A stretch of 15,262 bases of DNA, from contig JBLFXJ010000191.1 in NCBI GenBank assembly GCA_047609825.1, positions 1 through 15,262 on the forward strand. Reading direction: 5' to 3'. Of the stretch, positions 1 through 7,367 are shown in pieces. Under the pieces are notes generated by a model that had not been told where the DNA came from, did no database searches, and saw nothing but the letters and a program-made list of their open reading frames with translations. The position numbers were made by a program, and so were the translations under genes. Numbering within the stretch: the stretch's first letter is position 1; the number at the start of each line of letters is the position of its first letter. This stretch comes from GCA-2862545 sp047609825. Lineage in GTDB: Bacteria; Myxococcota_A; UBA796; GCA-2862545.

Positions 1-1052
1 GGGTGGCGGCGCCAGCGCACCTCGGGGTGGCGTCGCAGCGTGCCGAGCGCGGTGCAGGGAGCGTCCACGAGCACCACGTCGTAGGTCGCGCCATCGGGGA
101 GCGGCCCGGTCGACCAATCATGCCGTTTGCAGGTGAGGTCGAGACCCAGCCGGGTGCGCGACGCCAGCACCCGCTCGAGTCGGGTCTCGCTTCGGTCCAC
201 CGCTGTTACCCTCGCGCCCTGGGAGGCCAGCCGGAAGGCCTTGCCGCCGGGCGCTGCGCACGCATCCAGCACGGTTCCCTCGGGCGCCACTGAGGCCAGG
301 TCAGCTACGGCGACGGCGGCCGCATCCTGGACCCAGAACCGTCCCTCGGCGAACCCGGGCAGGCCATCGATCGGCCCCCGATGGCCCTGCACGACGACGG
401 CATCCTGAACCGGCTGCCCGGCGGCATGCGCGGGGGTGAGTGTGCGGCCGTCGGACTCGATGGCCGGGCCCCAGGCGCTCACATCAGGGCCCACGAGGGT
501 GAGCGGCGGCGGTTCGTTGTTCGTCTCGCACCAGGCATCGGTGGCCGCGACGCCGTACCGCTCGGTCCACCGCTCGATGATCCATGCGGGGTGCTCGAGC
601 GCTTCGTCGCGGGACAGGGTGTTCGAGGCACAGACTCGCCGCAGTACGGCGTTCACGAGACCCGACGCCCGCCCCACGCCTACGACCCGAGCAGTCTCGA
701 CCGCCTCGTGCACGACGGCGTGGGCCTGCGCGCGCCCGTGCAGGCGCTCGAACGTGGCGGCCCTGAGCGTGGCCCGCACCCCTGCATCCAGCCCACCGAG
801 TGGTGTTCGGAGGAACGGGCGAAGGGCTGCGTCGATGGAGGCGCGTCTGCGGAGGGCGCCATGCGCGACGAACCACGCGAGCCCGCGATCGTTCGGGCGC
901 AGCGGAGCTCCGTCGAGCACATCCTCGAGGAATGCGCCATCCTCGACCGCCATCAACGCTTGAACTGCAGCTACACGGCCGGGATTGGGGGAACCCTCGC
1001 GGCCCCCGGGTCGGCGGCGCGTGCGGTGTTCATGGCCGCGTGGGGGTCTCAT
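1..1052 (-). CDS. rsmB: 16S rRNA (cytosine-967 C5)-methyltransferase RsmB, 3' end off the window
   Basis: SAM-dependent methylation of a cytosine in 16S rRNA (C967 in E. coli numbering), acting in the cytoplasm during 30S maturation. About 350 codons are present; family members are about 430, so the C-terminus lies beyond the left edge. An N-terminal NusB-like helical domain covers roughly residues 30-150, ending near the stretch ASGLVNAVLRRV. The Rossmann methyltransferase core follows, with SAM motif LDACAAPGGK near residue 260, an acidic ribose-binding strand VTAVDRS, and motif IV VLVDAPCSALGTLRRHPE near residue 330. The second conserved cysteine (motif VI), the usual catalytic nucleophile, would lie off the window. 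The ATG at 1052 overlaps the stop of the upstream LapA-like gene as ATGA, which supports this start and translational coupling. RsmB is preferred over RsmF/NOL1-type relatives because of the NusB-like domain. Confidence 0.93.
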   Translation of the reverse strand, partial: MRPPRGHEHRTRRRPGGREGSPNPGRVAAVQALMAVEDGAFLEDVLDGAPLRPNDRGLAWFVAHGALRRRASIDAALRPFLRTPLGGLDAGVRATLRAATFERLHGRAQAHAVVHEAVETARVVGVGRASGLVNAVLRRVCASNTLSRDEALEHPAWIIERWTERYGVAATDAWCETNNEPPPLTLVGPDVSAWGPAIESDGRTLTPAHAAGQPVQDAVVVQGHRGPIDGLPGFAEGRFWVQDAAAVAVADLASVAPEGTVLDACAAPGGKAFRLASQGARVTAVDRSETRLERVLASRTRLGLDLTCKRHDWSTGPLPDGATYDVVLVDAPCTALGTLRRHPEVRWRRH

Positions 1053-1345
1053 CGCCACTCTGACTTCACGTCGACCACGTCGAGCTGTTGCTGGAGCTGG
1101 CGTGCTCGGCTGCTCAGCCGCCACGAGCGCACGAGCAGTGGGAAGCCGACCAGCACGGCTCCGGCTAGCGCGCTGGCGCCGATCAGCACTGGCACCGATA
1201 TTGGTTCCTGCAGCTGATACGCCACGATCCACAGATCGAGCGACAGGTCCGTGGTGCGGCTGCTGTTCTGGATCGCGAACAGCGCCCCCACCCCTCCGAC
1301 GAGAGCAACGATCACTGCGGCAATGACGAGAAGCGTTCGGTTCAT
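1049..1345 (-). CDS. LapA-family (DUF1049-like) small inner-membrane protein
   Basis: A 98-residue membrane protein. The first hydrophobic helix (about residues 4-25) is followed directly by AIQNSS, close to the FxxQN signature after helix 1 in LapA/DUF1049 proteins. A polar loop, a second helix (about 50-72) and a short charged, glutamine-rich C-terminal helix (RARQLQQQLDVVDV) complete the family architecture. In E. coli the relative LapA works with LapB in controlling lipopolysaccharide synthesis; whether this protein does so cannot be told, since no lapB is in view and the family is broad. It starts at an ATG preceded by a weak AGGGCGG. It lies 89 nt downstream of rpsA, beyond a hairpin, and overlaps rsmB by 4 nt. 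Family assignment is fairly sure, function is not. Confidence 0.75.
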   Translation of the reverse strand: MNRTLLVIAAVIVALVGGVGALFAIQNSSRTTDLSLDLWIVAYQLQEPISVPVLIGASALAGAVLVGFPLLVRSWRLSSRARQLQQQLDVVDVKSEWR

Positions 1346-1376
1346 GTGCGCCGCCCTAACGCAACATCGGCCCGCA

Positions 1377-1402
1377 CCGCACCCCGAGAGATCGGAGTGC
1401 GG
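1377..1402 (-). terminator. Hairpin between rpsA and the LapA-like gene, possible terminator
   Basis: Read on the minus strand this is an 11-bp stem (CCGCACTCCGA pairing with TCGGGGTGCGG, one G-U pair) closed by a TCTC loop, 32 nt after the rpsA stop. The plus-strand version has a C-A mismatch instead of the G-U pair, so the stem is better in the rpsA transcript. No T-run follows, so it is not a textbook intrinsic terminator. It could mark or protect the rpsA mRNA 3' end, or attenuate read-through. Confidence 0.45.
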
Positions 1403-1434
1403 GCGAGCCGAGGCTCATCTACGGGGAGTGGCTG

Positions 1435-3306
1435 CTACTCTTCGCTGGCTGCGGGAGCGGCTTCGTCGGTCGGCTCGTCGGTCGGCTCGTCGGTCGGCTC
1501 GTCGGTCGGCTCGCCGGTCGGCTCGCCCGTCGGCCCGCCCGTGGGCCCGCCGTCGTCTTCACCCGTCGACAGACGCCGGGACAGGTCGCCCATCACGTCG
1601 CCGAGGCGTGCGCCCTGCTCGCCCTGCTTCTCCATGTAGCCCTCGATGTCGCCGGCGCTGCGCTCGTCGGCGCCGCGCTCGGACAGCGAGATCTTGCGCT
1701 CGTGCGAGTCGATGTGGATGACCTCGGCCTTCACGGCCTTGCCGGGCACGTAGTGCCCCTGCCAGTCGTCACCATCGAACGCCAGCTCGGAGATGTGCAC
1801 CAGACCCTCGACGCCATCCTCGAGCTCGACGAAGACGCCGAAGTTCGCGACATGGACGACCGGGCCTTCCATGACCTGGCCGAGGAAGTACTTGCTGTGG
1901 ACCGTGTACCAGGGGTCTTCGGACAGCTGCTTGATGCCGAGCGAGAAGCGCTCCTGGTCCTTGTCGATGGACAGGACGCGGGCCTCGACATCATCGCCCT
2001 TCTTGTACCGCTCGCTGGGGTGCCGGATGCGCTGGCCCCAGGACAGGTCGGAGATGTGGACCAGGCCGTCGATGCCCTCGTCGATGCCGACGAAGATGCC
2101 GAATTCGGTGATGTTCCGCACCTTGCCCTGGATGACCGAGCCCACCGGGTACTGGTTCTCGACCACATCCCACGGGTTGGCCTCGAGCTGCTTCATGCCC
2201 AAGGAGATCCGCTTGTTCTCGGCGTCGATCCCGAGGACCTTGGCCTCGATGATGTCGCCGACCTCGACCAGCTTGCTCGGGTGCTTGATGCGCTTGTTCC
2301 ACGTCATCTCGGAGATGTGGACCAAGCCCTCGATGCCATCCTCGAGCTCGACGAATGCGCCGTAGTCGGGGATGGAGACCACCTTGCCGCGGACGATGGC
2401 GCCGACCGGGTACTTGTACTCGGCCTCCTCCCACGGGTCGGGGCGGATCTGCTTGTAGCCGAGGCTGACCCGCTGGGTCTCGCGGTCGAACTTGAGGACC
2501 TTGACCTCGACGGTCTCGCCCACGGAGAACATCTCGCTCGGGTGCTGCAGACGACCGTACGACATGTCGGTGATGTGCAGCAGGCCGTCGATGCCGCCGA
2601 GATCGATGAACGCGCCGTAGTCAGTGATGTTCTTCACCACGCCGTTCATGATCGCGCCGATTTGGAGCTTGGCGATGGTCTCTTCGCGCTTGGACTCGCG
2701 CTCCTCCTCGAGGAGGACGCGGCGGGAGAGCACGATGTTCCCACGCTTCTTGTTGAACTTGATGATCTTGAAGTCGTAGGTCTCGCCGATCTGCTTCTCG
2801 AGGTTCTTGACCGGGCGGAGGTCGACCTGCGAGCCGGGCAGGAAGGCCTTGACGCCGATGTCGACCTGCAGGCCGCCCTTGACGCGGGCGACGATCATGC
2901 CGGACACGACTTCGTCGCGCTCGACGGCGAGGGAGATCTCCTCCCACGCCTTCATCATGTCCGCCTTCTCCTTGGACAGGATGAGGGCGCCGTCGTCTTC
3001 GCCCATCGTGTCGAGGTAGACATCGACGATGTCGCCCTCGGCGATCTCGATGACGCCTTCGGGGCTACGGAACTCGTGCGCGGGGATCAGCCCCTCGGCC
3101 TTGTAGTTGATGTCGACGGTCACCCAATCGTTGGTGACGCCGATCACCCGCCCCTGGACAACGGACTTCTCGCGGATGCCGTGCTTGGACATCATCGCGT
3201 CGAAGAACTCGGTGAACTTGTCATCCGAGATTTCGTTGATGGGAAGGTCGAGGAGGTTCGGATCGATCATGTATTGCTCGGATGGTGGATTTGGGGATGA
3301 TGTCAT
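1435..3306 (-). CDS. rpsA: 30S ribosomal protein S1
   Basis: Single-stranded-RNA-binding ribosomal protein that helps dock and unfold mRNA on the 30S subunit. It has 623 residues against about 557 in E. coli; the extra length is mainly the C-terminal tail. Six S1 OB-fold repeats are visible, starting near residues 47, 130, 215, 300, 387 and 474. Repeats 3-6 carry the strongly conserved pattern (DYGAFIDL / DGLLHITDMS, DYGAFVEL / EGLVHISEM, and so on), and repeats 1-2, the ribosome-docking type, are more diverged. The tail after about residue 590 is a low-complexity tetrapeptide repeat ending in acidic residues. The chosen ATG has AGGGG directly against it, too close for a good Shine-Dalgarno site; an in-frame ATG at 3270 is the alternative, also without one. 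Weak initiation sites are common for S1, which is often autoregulated through its leader. It sits downstream of cmk, a widespread gene order. Confidence 0.98.
   Translation of the reverse strand: MTSSPNPPSEQYMIDPNLLDLPINEISDDKFTEFFDAMMSKHGIREKSVVQGRVIGVTNDWVTVDINYKAEGLIPAHEFRSPEGVIEIAEGDIVDVYLDTMGEDDGALILSKEKADMMKAWEEISLAVERDEVVSGMIVARVKGGLQVDIGVKAFLPGSQVDLRPVKNLEKQIGETYDFKIIKFNKKRGNIVLSRRVLLEEERESKREETIAKLQIGAIMNGVVKNITDYGAFIDLGGIDGLLHITDMSYGRLQHPSEMFSVGETVEVKVLKFDRETQRVSLGYKQIRPDPWEEAEYKYPVGAIVRGKVVSIPDYGAFVELEDGIEGLVHISEMTWNKRIKHPSKLVEVGDIIEAKVLGIDAENKRISLGMKQLEANPWDVVENQYPVGSVIQGKVRNITEFGIFVGIDEGIDGLVHISDLSWGQRIRHPSERYKKGDDVEARVLSIDKDQERFSLGIKQLSEDPWYTVHSKYFLGQVMEGPVVHVANFGVFVELEDGVEGLVHISELAFDGDDWQGHYVPGKAVKAEVIHIDSHERKISLSERGADERSAGDIEGYMEKQGEQGARLGDVMGDLSRRLSTGEDDGGPTGGPTGEPTGEPTDEPTDEPTDEPTDEAAPAASEE
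1465..1548 (-). repeat. 12-bp tandem repeat encoding the S1 C-terminal tail
   Basis: Seven 12-bp units: four perfect copies of GTCGGTCGGCTC (plus strand) at 1465-1512, then three progressively diverged copies to 1548. In reading direction they encode GGPT, GEPT and then DEPT units, so the repeat becomes more acidic and more uniform toward the protein end. The unit is a multiple of three, so copy-number change would keep frame. Confidence 0.9.
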
Positions 3307-3432
3307 CCCCTCGCCACGCTGAGGCTGAGGGTGGTTTTAGGCGCAGCGCGCCTGAGCGCGATGCAGCGATGTCGTGCTCCGCAGTTCCGGGTGGACTAGC
3401 CATTCCGGGCGCAGGGCGAGCGACTCGGGCGC
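3307..3432 (-). promoter_or_regulatory. cmk-rpsA intergenic leader with hairpin and repeated TTCCGGG
   Basis: This 126-nt non-coding spacer would hold any rpsA-specific promoter and 5' leader. A 6-bp hairpin AGGCGC-loop-GCGCCT lies at 3339-3353, about 33 nt before the rpsA ATG. Farther upstream, TTCCGGG occurs twice 18 bp apart (3385-3391 and 3403-3409) flanking the imperfect palindrome TGGACTAGCCA. I see no convincing -35/-10 pair. A regulatory role is inferred from position and from known S1 leader autoregulation, not proven by the sequence. Confidence 0.4.
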
Positions 3433-4131
3433 CTAATCCAGGCGCTGACCGATGTCAACGGGGGCGCCCGCCATCCGCTCGCGCGCCAGCGCTACGATGC
3501 GGTTCGCGGCGTCCGTGGCGCTCAACCCGGTGGTGTCGAGGTAGACGGCGTCCGGAGCGCGCCGGAGCGGCGCCACGGCGCGCTGGGTGTCTCGCCGGTC
3601 TCGGTCTGCAAGTGCGGTGCGGACCTCGTCGATGGACAACCCGGGGTGCGCGACCGCGAGCTCGGTGTGCCGGCGGCGTGCTCGCTCATCCAGGGCGGCG
3701 TCCAGGTAGACCTTGAGCTCGGCGTTCGGTAGCACGACGGTGCCGATGTCACGGCCGTCCATCACCACGCCTCCGGCATCCACGAGTCCACGCTGCAGCC
3801 CCAGCAGCGCCGCGCGGACCTCGGGGTGGGCCGACACGCGTGAGGCGCCGCTGCCCATCTCGGCCGTGCGGATCGCGCTCGTCACGTCCTCGCCACCGAC
3901 AAATACCCGGAGTGCTGCGCCGTTCCAGTCGAACCCGAACTCCAGCGCCTCCGCGACGCGGGCGACGCGGATTCCGTCGGTCCAGTCCACCCGCGCCCGC
4001 TCCGAGAACAGGGCGACCGCCCGGTACATTGCGCCGGTGTCTACGTAGGCAAACCCGAGTGCGCGTGCCACGTCACGTGCGACCGTGCCCTTGCCGGAGC
4101 TGCCGGGTCCGTCGATGGCGACGGCGATCAC
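3433..4131 (-). CDS. cmk: Cytidylate kinase (CMP/dCMP kinase)
   Basis: Phosphorylates CMP and dCMP to the diphosphates with ATP, feeding pyrimidine nucleotide pools in the cytoplasm. It has 232 residues, usual for the family (about 225). Visible motifs are the P-loop IDGPGSSGKG near the N-terminus, DTGAMYRA (nucleotide-binding and CMP-site region), MDGRDIGTVVLP, the arginine-rich lid DRDRRDTQRAVAPLRRAPDA and the C-terminal LDTTGLS. The open frame continues upstream to 4782, but that part is out of frame with and inside aroA and is not real. A GTG at 4131 is chosen because it follows AGGAG by 6 nt, forms a GTGA overlap with the aroA stop, and gives the family's usual short lead-in to the P-loop. 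An ATG at 4146 is possible (237 aa) but has no ribosome binding site. Confidence 0.95.
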   Translation of the reverse strand: MIAVAIDGPGSSGKGTVARDVARALGFAYVDTGAMYRAVALFSERARVDWTDGIRVARVAEALEFGFDWNGAALRVFVGGEDVTSAIRTAEMGSGASRVSAHPEVRAALLGLQRGLVDAGGVVMDGRDIGTVVLPNAELKVYLDAALDERARRRHTELAVAHPGLSIDEVRTALADRDRRDTQRAVAPLRRAPDAVYLDTTGLSATDAANRIVALARERMAGAPVDIGQRLD

Positions 4132-5414
4132 GACGCTCTCCTGCATCGATCGAGTTCGTGGAAGAACCGCGGGTAGCTGGAGCGTACGGCGTCGGCGTGC
4201 AGGATCGTGCAGCCGCCTGGAGCGGCGGCGCCAGCCACCGCGAATGCCATCGCCAGTCGATGGTCTCCCTCGGCGTCCACGCGCGCCGGCCCCCACGGCT
4301 TGCCGCCCTCGATGACCATGCCATCGGGGCGCTCTTCGACCCGCACCCCGAGCTCTCGTAGGCCAGCCACCACGCGTGCGATCCGGTCGGACTCCTTCAC
4401 CCGCAGCTCGGCCGCGTCGGCGATGGTAGTCTCGCCGTCGGCGAACGCGGCGGCCACGGCCAGCACCGGCAGCTCGTCCAGACAACGCAGGGCCAGCTCG
4501 CCACGGATCGTGGTGCCGTGGAGCCCGGTGTGGCGGACGACGATGTCCGCCACCGGCTCGGCCCCGGCCGTCCAGGTGCGCTCGTACTGGATGTCGGCTC
4601 CCATCGCGACCAGTGCGTCGATCACGCCGGCGCGGGTCGGGTTCACGCCCACGCCGCTGAGCCTGAGCTCCGAGCCGGGCACCACGGTCGCCGCGACGAG
4701 CCAGAACGCGGCCGACGACAGATCCCCTGGTACGACGACATCGACGGGCTCGAGGTTGCCGCCCGGCAGCAACACCAGCCACCCGCGCGTGTCACGCCGC
4801 AGGCCGACTCCCATGCAGGTGAGCATGCGCTCGGTGTGGTCGCGACTCTGGCGCGGCTCGCGGACGGCGACGCCCGTGCGCAGGCCGGCCAGCAGCAGCG
4901 CGGACTTCACCTGGGCCGACGCTACGGGCAGGTCGTGCTCTTCCATCTGTAGATTGGTGCCGCGGATGGACAAGGGAGCCCGCTGGCCCCCTGCGTGGCC
5001 ATCGATCCGGGCTCCCATCACCCTGAGCGGCTCTACGACCCGGCCCATCGGGCGCCGGCGGAGGGACGCGTCGCCGGTGAGCACCGCGTGCCCCGTGCCC
5101 GAGGCGAAGACCCCTGCGAGGAGCCGCATGCTCGTGCCGGAGTTGCCGCAGTCGATCACATCATCCGGCTCGGCGAGGCCGCCCGGAGGGGGCGTGACCA
5201 GCACCGAGTCGCCGCGGTCGCGGATGGTCACGCCGCATGCCCGGACCGCATCGGCGGTGGCTCGCACGTCCCCCGACTGGAGCAGACCGGCCACCCGGGA
5301 GGGCCCGCGGGCCAGCGCGCCGAGGAGGAGCGCACGGTGTGAGATCGACTTGTCGCCGGGCACCTCGAGCGTCCCGCGCAGTGCACCGGACGGCTCGACC
5401 TGGATTGCGGTCAC
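4128..5414 (-). CDS. aroA: 3-phosphoshikimate 1-carboxyvinyltransferase (EPSP synthase)
   Basis: Joins shikimate-3-phosphate and phosphoenolpyruvate to EPSP in the shikimate pathway to aromatic amino acids. It has 428 residues, full length for the family. Landmarks in order: GDKSISHRALLLGAL (N-terminal, binds both substrates), NSGTSMRLLAG, GDASLRRRPMGRV, SAQVKSALLLAGL, RDHTERML, NPTRAGVIDAL, DELPVLAVAAAFADGET, LRVKESDRI and GDHRLAMAFA. RXHXE, GDKX, SAQXK and NXTR are all present, the motif set reported for class II (CP4-like) enzymes; the glycine of NSGT stands where CP4 has its resistance-associated alanine. It starts at a GTG overlapping the accA stop by GTGA and ends overlapping cmk the same way, so accA-aroA-cmk looks like one translationally coupled unit. 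Confidence 0.97.
   Translation of the reverse strand: MTAIQVEPSGALRGTLEVPGDKSISHRALLLGALARGPSRVAGLLQSGDVRATADAVRACGVTIRDRGDSVLVTPPPGGLAEPDDVIDCGNSGTSMRLLAGVFASGTGHAVLTGDASLRRRPMGRVVEPLRVMGARIDGHAGGQRAPLSIRGTNLQMEEHDLPVASAQVKSALLLAGLRTGVAVREPRQSRDHTERMLTCMGVGLRRDTRGWLVLLPGGNLEPVDVVVPGDLSSAAFWLVAATVVPGSELRLSGVGVNPTRAGVIDALVAMGADIQYERTWTAGAEPVADIVVRHTGLHGTTIRGELALRCLDELPVLAVAAAFADGETTIADAAELRVKESDRIARVVAGLRELGVRVEERPDGMVIEGGKPWGPARVDAEGDHRLAMAFAVAGAAAPGGCTILHADAVRSSYPRFFHELDRCRRAS
4138..4142 (-). promoter_or_regulatory. Ribosome binding site deciding the cmk start
   Basis: AGGAG on the minus strand, 6 nt before the GTG at 4131 and inside the 3' end of aroA. It favours the GTG over the ATG at 4146, which overlaps no comparable site. 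Confidence 0.7.
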
Positions 5415-6406
5415 GGCGCGTCCGGATCGACCAGCCGCCCCATCTCACGGAAGCGGTCGTAGCGGTGCGCGGTGAGCGCGGCGGCATCCAGCGTGAGCAG
5501 CTCGGCCAGGCCCGCGCGGATCACCCGCCCGACAGCATCGATCGCAAACCCGGGGTCCCGGTGTGCGCCGCCTGGGGGCTCCGGCACCACCGTGTCGGTG
5601 ACGCCGAGCTCCATGCAGTCAGCGGCCGTGATCCGCAGCGCCTCGGCCGCCCTCGGGCCCTCCGCGCGGTCGCGCCAGAGGATGGCCGCACAGCCCTCGG
5701 GGCTGATCACCGAGTACACGCTGTTCTCGAGCATGATCACCTTGTTGGCGACCCCGATGGCGAGCGCTCCTCCCGAGCCTCCCTCACCGACCACGATCGC
5801 CACCACCGGTACTGTGAGTCGCGCCATCTCGAGGATGTTCCTGGCGATCGCCTCGGCCTGCCCCCGAGCCTCGGCGTCGATCCCCGGGTAGGCGCCCGGC
5901 GTGTCGATGAACGTGACGATCGGCAGCCCGAAGTGCTCCGCCAGCTTCATGATCCGGAGCGCCTTGCGGTAGCCGTCGGGGCGCGCCATTCCGAAGTTGC
6001 GGAACAGGTTCTGCTTGGTGTTCCTGCCCTTCTGGTGACCGATCACGGCGATGGGGAGGTTGGCGGTCGGATCGTCTTCTTCGCCGGTAGGGCGCACCCG
6101 CGCCAGGCCACACACCATGGCGTGGTCGTCGTGGCCCGCGCGGTCGCCGTGCAGCTCGGTCCATTCGAAGAACAGCCGGTCGACGTAGTCGAGGCAGTAG
6201 GGGCGGGAAGGGTGCCGGGCCAGCATTGTGCGCTGCCACGGCGTCAATCCGCCGAAGATGCGCTCCTCGAGCCGTGCGGCCTGCACCTCGAGCTGGGCGA
6301 TGGAAGCGGACAGGTCCACACCATCGGTGTCCTGCAGCCCCTTGAGCTGGGAGATGCGCTTGCGCAGTTCCACGACGGGGCGCTCGAACTCCAGGACGAC
6401 GTCCAC
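5411..6406 (-). CDS. accA: Acetyl-CoA carboxylase carboxyltransferase subunit alpha
   Basis: Alpha half of the carboxyltransferase that moves carboxyl from carboxybiotin to acetyl-CoA, giving malonyl-CoA for fatty-acid synthesis; it acts with AccD, which is not in view. It has 331 residues (E. coli 319). The N-terminal DFE-like start LEFERPVVELRKRI lines up with the E. coli beginning. Then come LTPWQRTMLARHPSRP, the crotonase-type core IGHQKGR, MARPDGYRKALRIMKLAE, FIDTPGAYPGIDAEARGQ, the oxyanion-hole glycines VGEGGSGGALAIG and NSVYSVISPEGCAAILWRD. The open frame extends far upstream, across the start of miaA, but GTG 6406 is chosen: GGAGG lies 4 nt before it and the alignment starts there. 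An ATG at 6451 would add 15 unlikely residues. Confidence 0.97.
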   Translation of the reverse strand: MDVVLEFERPVVELRKRISQLKGLQDTDGVDLSASIAQLEVQAARLEERIFGGLTPWQRTMLARHPSRPYCLDYVDRLFFEWTELHGDRAGHDDHAMVCGLARVRPTGEEDDPTANLPIAVIGHQKGRNTKQNLFRNFGMARPDGYRKALRIMKLAEHFGLPIVTFIDTPGAYPGIDAEARGQAEAIARNILEMARLTVPVVAIVVGEGGSGGALAIGVANKVIMLENSVYSVISPEGCAAILWRDRAEGPRAAEALRITAADCMELGVTDTVVPEPPGGAHRDPGFAIDAVGRVIRAGLAELLTLDAAALTAHRYDRFREMGRLVDPDAP

Positions 6407-6470
6407 GGGGCCTCCGGAAGGGCAGCTGACTAACCTCAACCGTGCCGCCATGCCCGGAGTCGACGCCTCG
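6407..6470. promoter_or_regulatory. Short divergent accA/miaA control region
   Basis: The two genes diverge here with only 43-64 bp between starts, depending on the miaA start. TAACCT at 6431-6436 (plus) fits a loose TANNNT -10 for miaA. No matching -35 is evident, and any -35 for either gene must sit near or inside the opposite gene. The presence of promoters is inferred from gene orientation. Confidence 0.3.
6411..6415 (-). promoter_or_regulatory. Ribosome binding site deciding the accA start
   Basis: GGAGG on the minus strand with a 4-nt spacer to GTG 6406. It supports the GTG over the upstream in-frame ATG at 6451 and confines the accA/miaA divergent region to about 64 bp. Confidence 0.7.
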
Positions 6471-7367
6471 ATGCCCTCCCCTCCCCTGCGCGCGCTGGTT
6501 CTCGCCGGCCCTACATCTTCGGGAAAGTCAGCGGCAGCCCTCCATGTGGCGCAGGAATGGGGCGCTGTCATCCTCTCTGCGGACGCGATGCAGGTGTACC
6601 GAGGGATGGATGTGGGCACGGGCAAGGTGTCGCCGACCGAGCGCGCCCCGGTGCCCCACTTCGGGCTCGACATCGTGGACCCGGGCGAGCCCTTCGATGC
6701 CGCGGACTTCGTGCGGGTGGCCGATGCGGTGCTCGCCGAGCACGCTCGGGTCGTGGTCGCCGGCGGCACCAGCCTGTACCTCCGGGCCCTCGTCCGGGGG
6801 CTCGTGACCACGCCGCCGGCGGACCCCGCCCTCAGGGAGGAGCTGGAGGCCCTCCACGACCCACACTCCGCGCTTGCCGCGGTGGACCCGACACTCGCCG
6901 CACGGCTGCACCCCAACGATCGCCTGCGGGTCGTGCGCGGGCTCGAGGTGTTCCGCCAGACCGGACGGGCGCTCTCAGCGATGCACGCGGAACACGCTGC
7001 AGCACCGGATCGCCTGGTCGTCGAAGCCCTGTGGCTCGATCGGTCCGACCTGACCTACCGCATCGACGCTCGCGTCCACGAGATGGTCGCGCTCGGGTAC
7101 GTGGACGAGGTGCGAGGCCTCCTGGAGGCCGGAGTGGATCGAAGCTGCAAGCCCATGCAGTCACTCGGCTATCGCCACTTCGCGGACCACGTGCTGGACG
7201 CTCTGCCGCTGAGCGAGGCGATTCGCCGGACCCAGAGGGACACGCGCCGGTTTGCCCGAAAGCAGCGGAACTGGATGCGTCAGCTGGGGTGGGAGCGGGT
7301 TGAGGGGGACCATCTGGGCGCCGCAGCGGGCGCGGCGACGCGGCTGTGGGGTCCGGTCAGAAGCTGA
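6471..7367 (+). CDS. miaA: tRNA dimethylallyltransferase
   Basis: Transfers a dimethylallyl group to A37 of tRNAs reading U-initial codons, the first step of (ms2)i6A37 synthesis. It has 298 residues (E. coli 316). Motifs in order: P-loop GPTSSGKS, SADAMQVYRGMDVGTGK (substrate and tRNA binding), HFGLDIVDPGEPFDAADF, VVAGGTSLYLRAL, PNDRLRVVRGLEV, SCKPMQSLGYRHF and the C-terminal RDTRRFARKQRNWMR. The ATG at 6471 has GGAG 11 nt upstream; an in-frame ATG at 6450 (305 aa, MPGVDAS- extension) has no ribosome binding site but cannot be excluded. It is the only plus-strand gene in the left 14 kb. Its end overlaps the end of the convergent caspase-like gene by 11 bp, with no room for a terminator between them. 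Confidence 0.96.
   Translation: MPSPPLRALVLAGPTSSGKSAAALHVAQEWGAVILSADAMQVYRGMDVGTGKVSPTERAPVPHFGLDIVDPGEPFDAADFVRVADAVLAEHARVVVAGGTSLYLRALVRGLVTTPPADPALREELEALHDPHSALAAVDPTLAARLHPNDRLRVVRGLEVFRQTGRALSAMHAEHAAAPDRLVVEALWLDRSDLTYRIDARVHEMVALGYVDEVRGLLEAGVDRSCKPMQSLGYRHFADHVLDALPLSEAIRRTQRDTRRFARKQRNWMRQLGWERVEGDHLGAAAGAATRLWGPVRS

Noticed and set aside
1377..1402. The hairpin after rpsA as a strong intrinsic terminator
   Set aside because: The stem is good but no T-run follows on the minus strand, so it was listed only as a possible terminator.
1702..3300. A 532-codon open frame on the plus strand antisense to rpsA
   Set aside because: It mirrors the rpsA codons; the product is a low-complexity Asp/Leu/Val-rich sequence with no recognisable domain. 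rpsA on the other strand is unmistakable.
4132..4782. Apparent N-terminal extension of cmk within aroA
   Set aside because: Arg/Gly-rich out-of-frame reading of aroA; the kinase homology begins only at the GTG near 4131.
5237..6433. A 398-codon open frame antisense to accA and the start of aroA
   Set aside because: It is a shadow of accA with His/Arg/Gly-rich composition and no motifs.
6407..6916. Apparent N-terminal extension of accA over the start of miaA
   Set aside because: AccA homology starts at GTG 6406 with a good ribosome binding site; the upstream part is antisense to miaA codons and has no AccA similarity.
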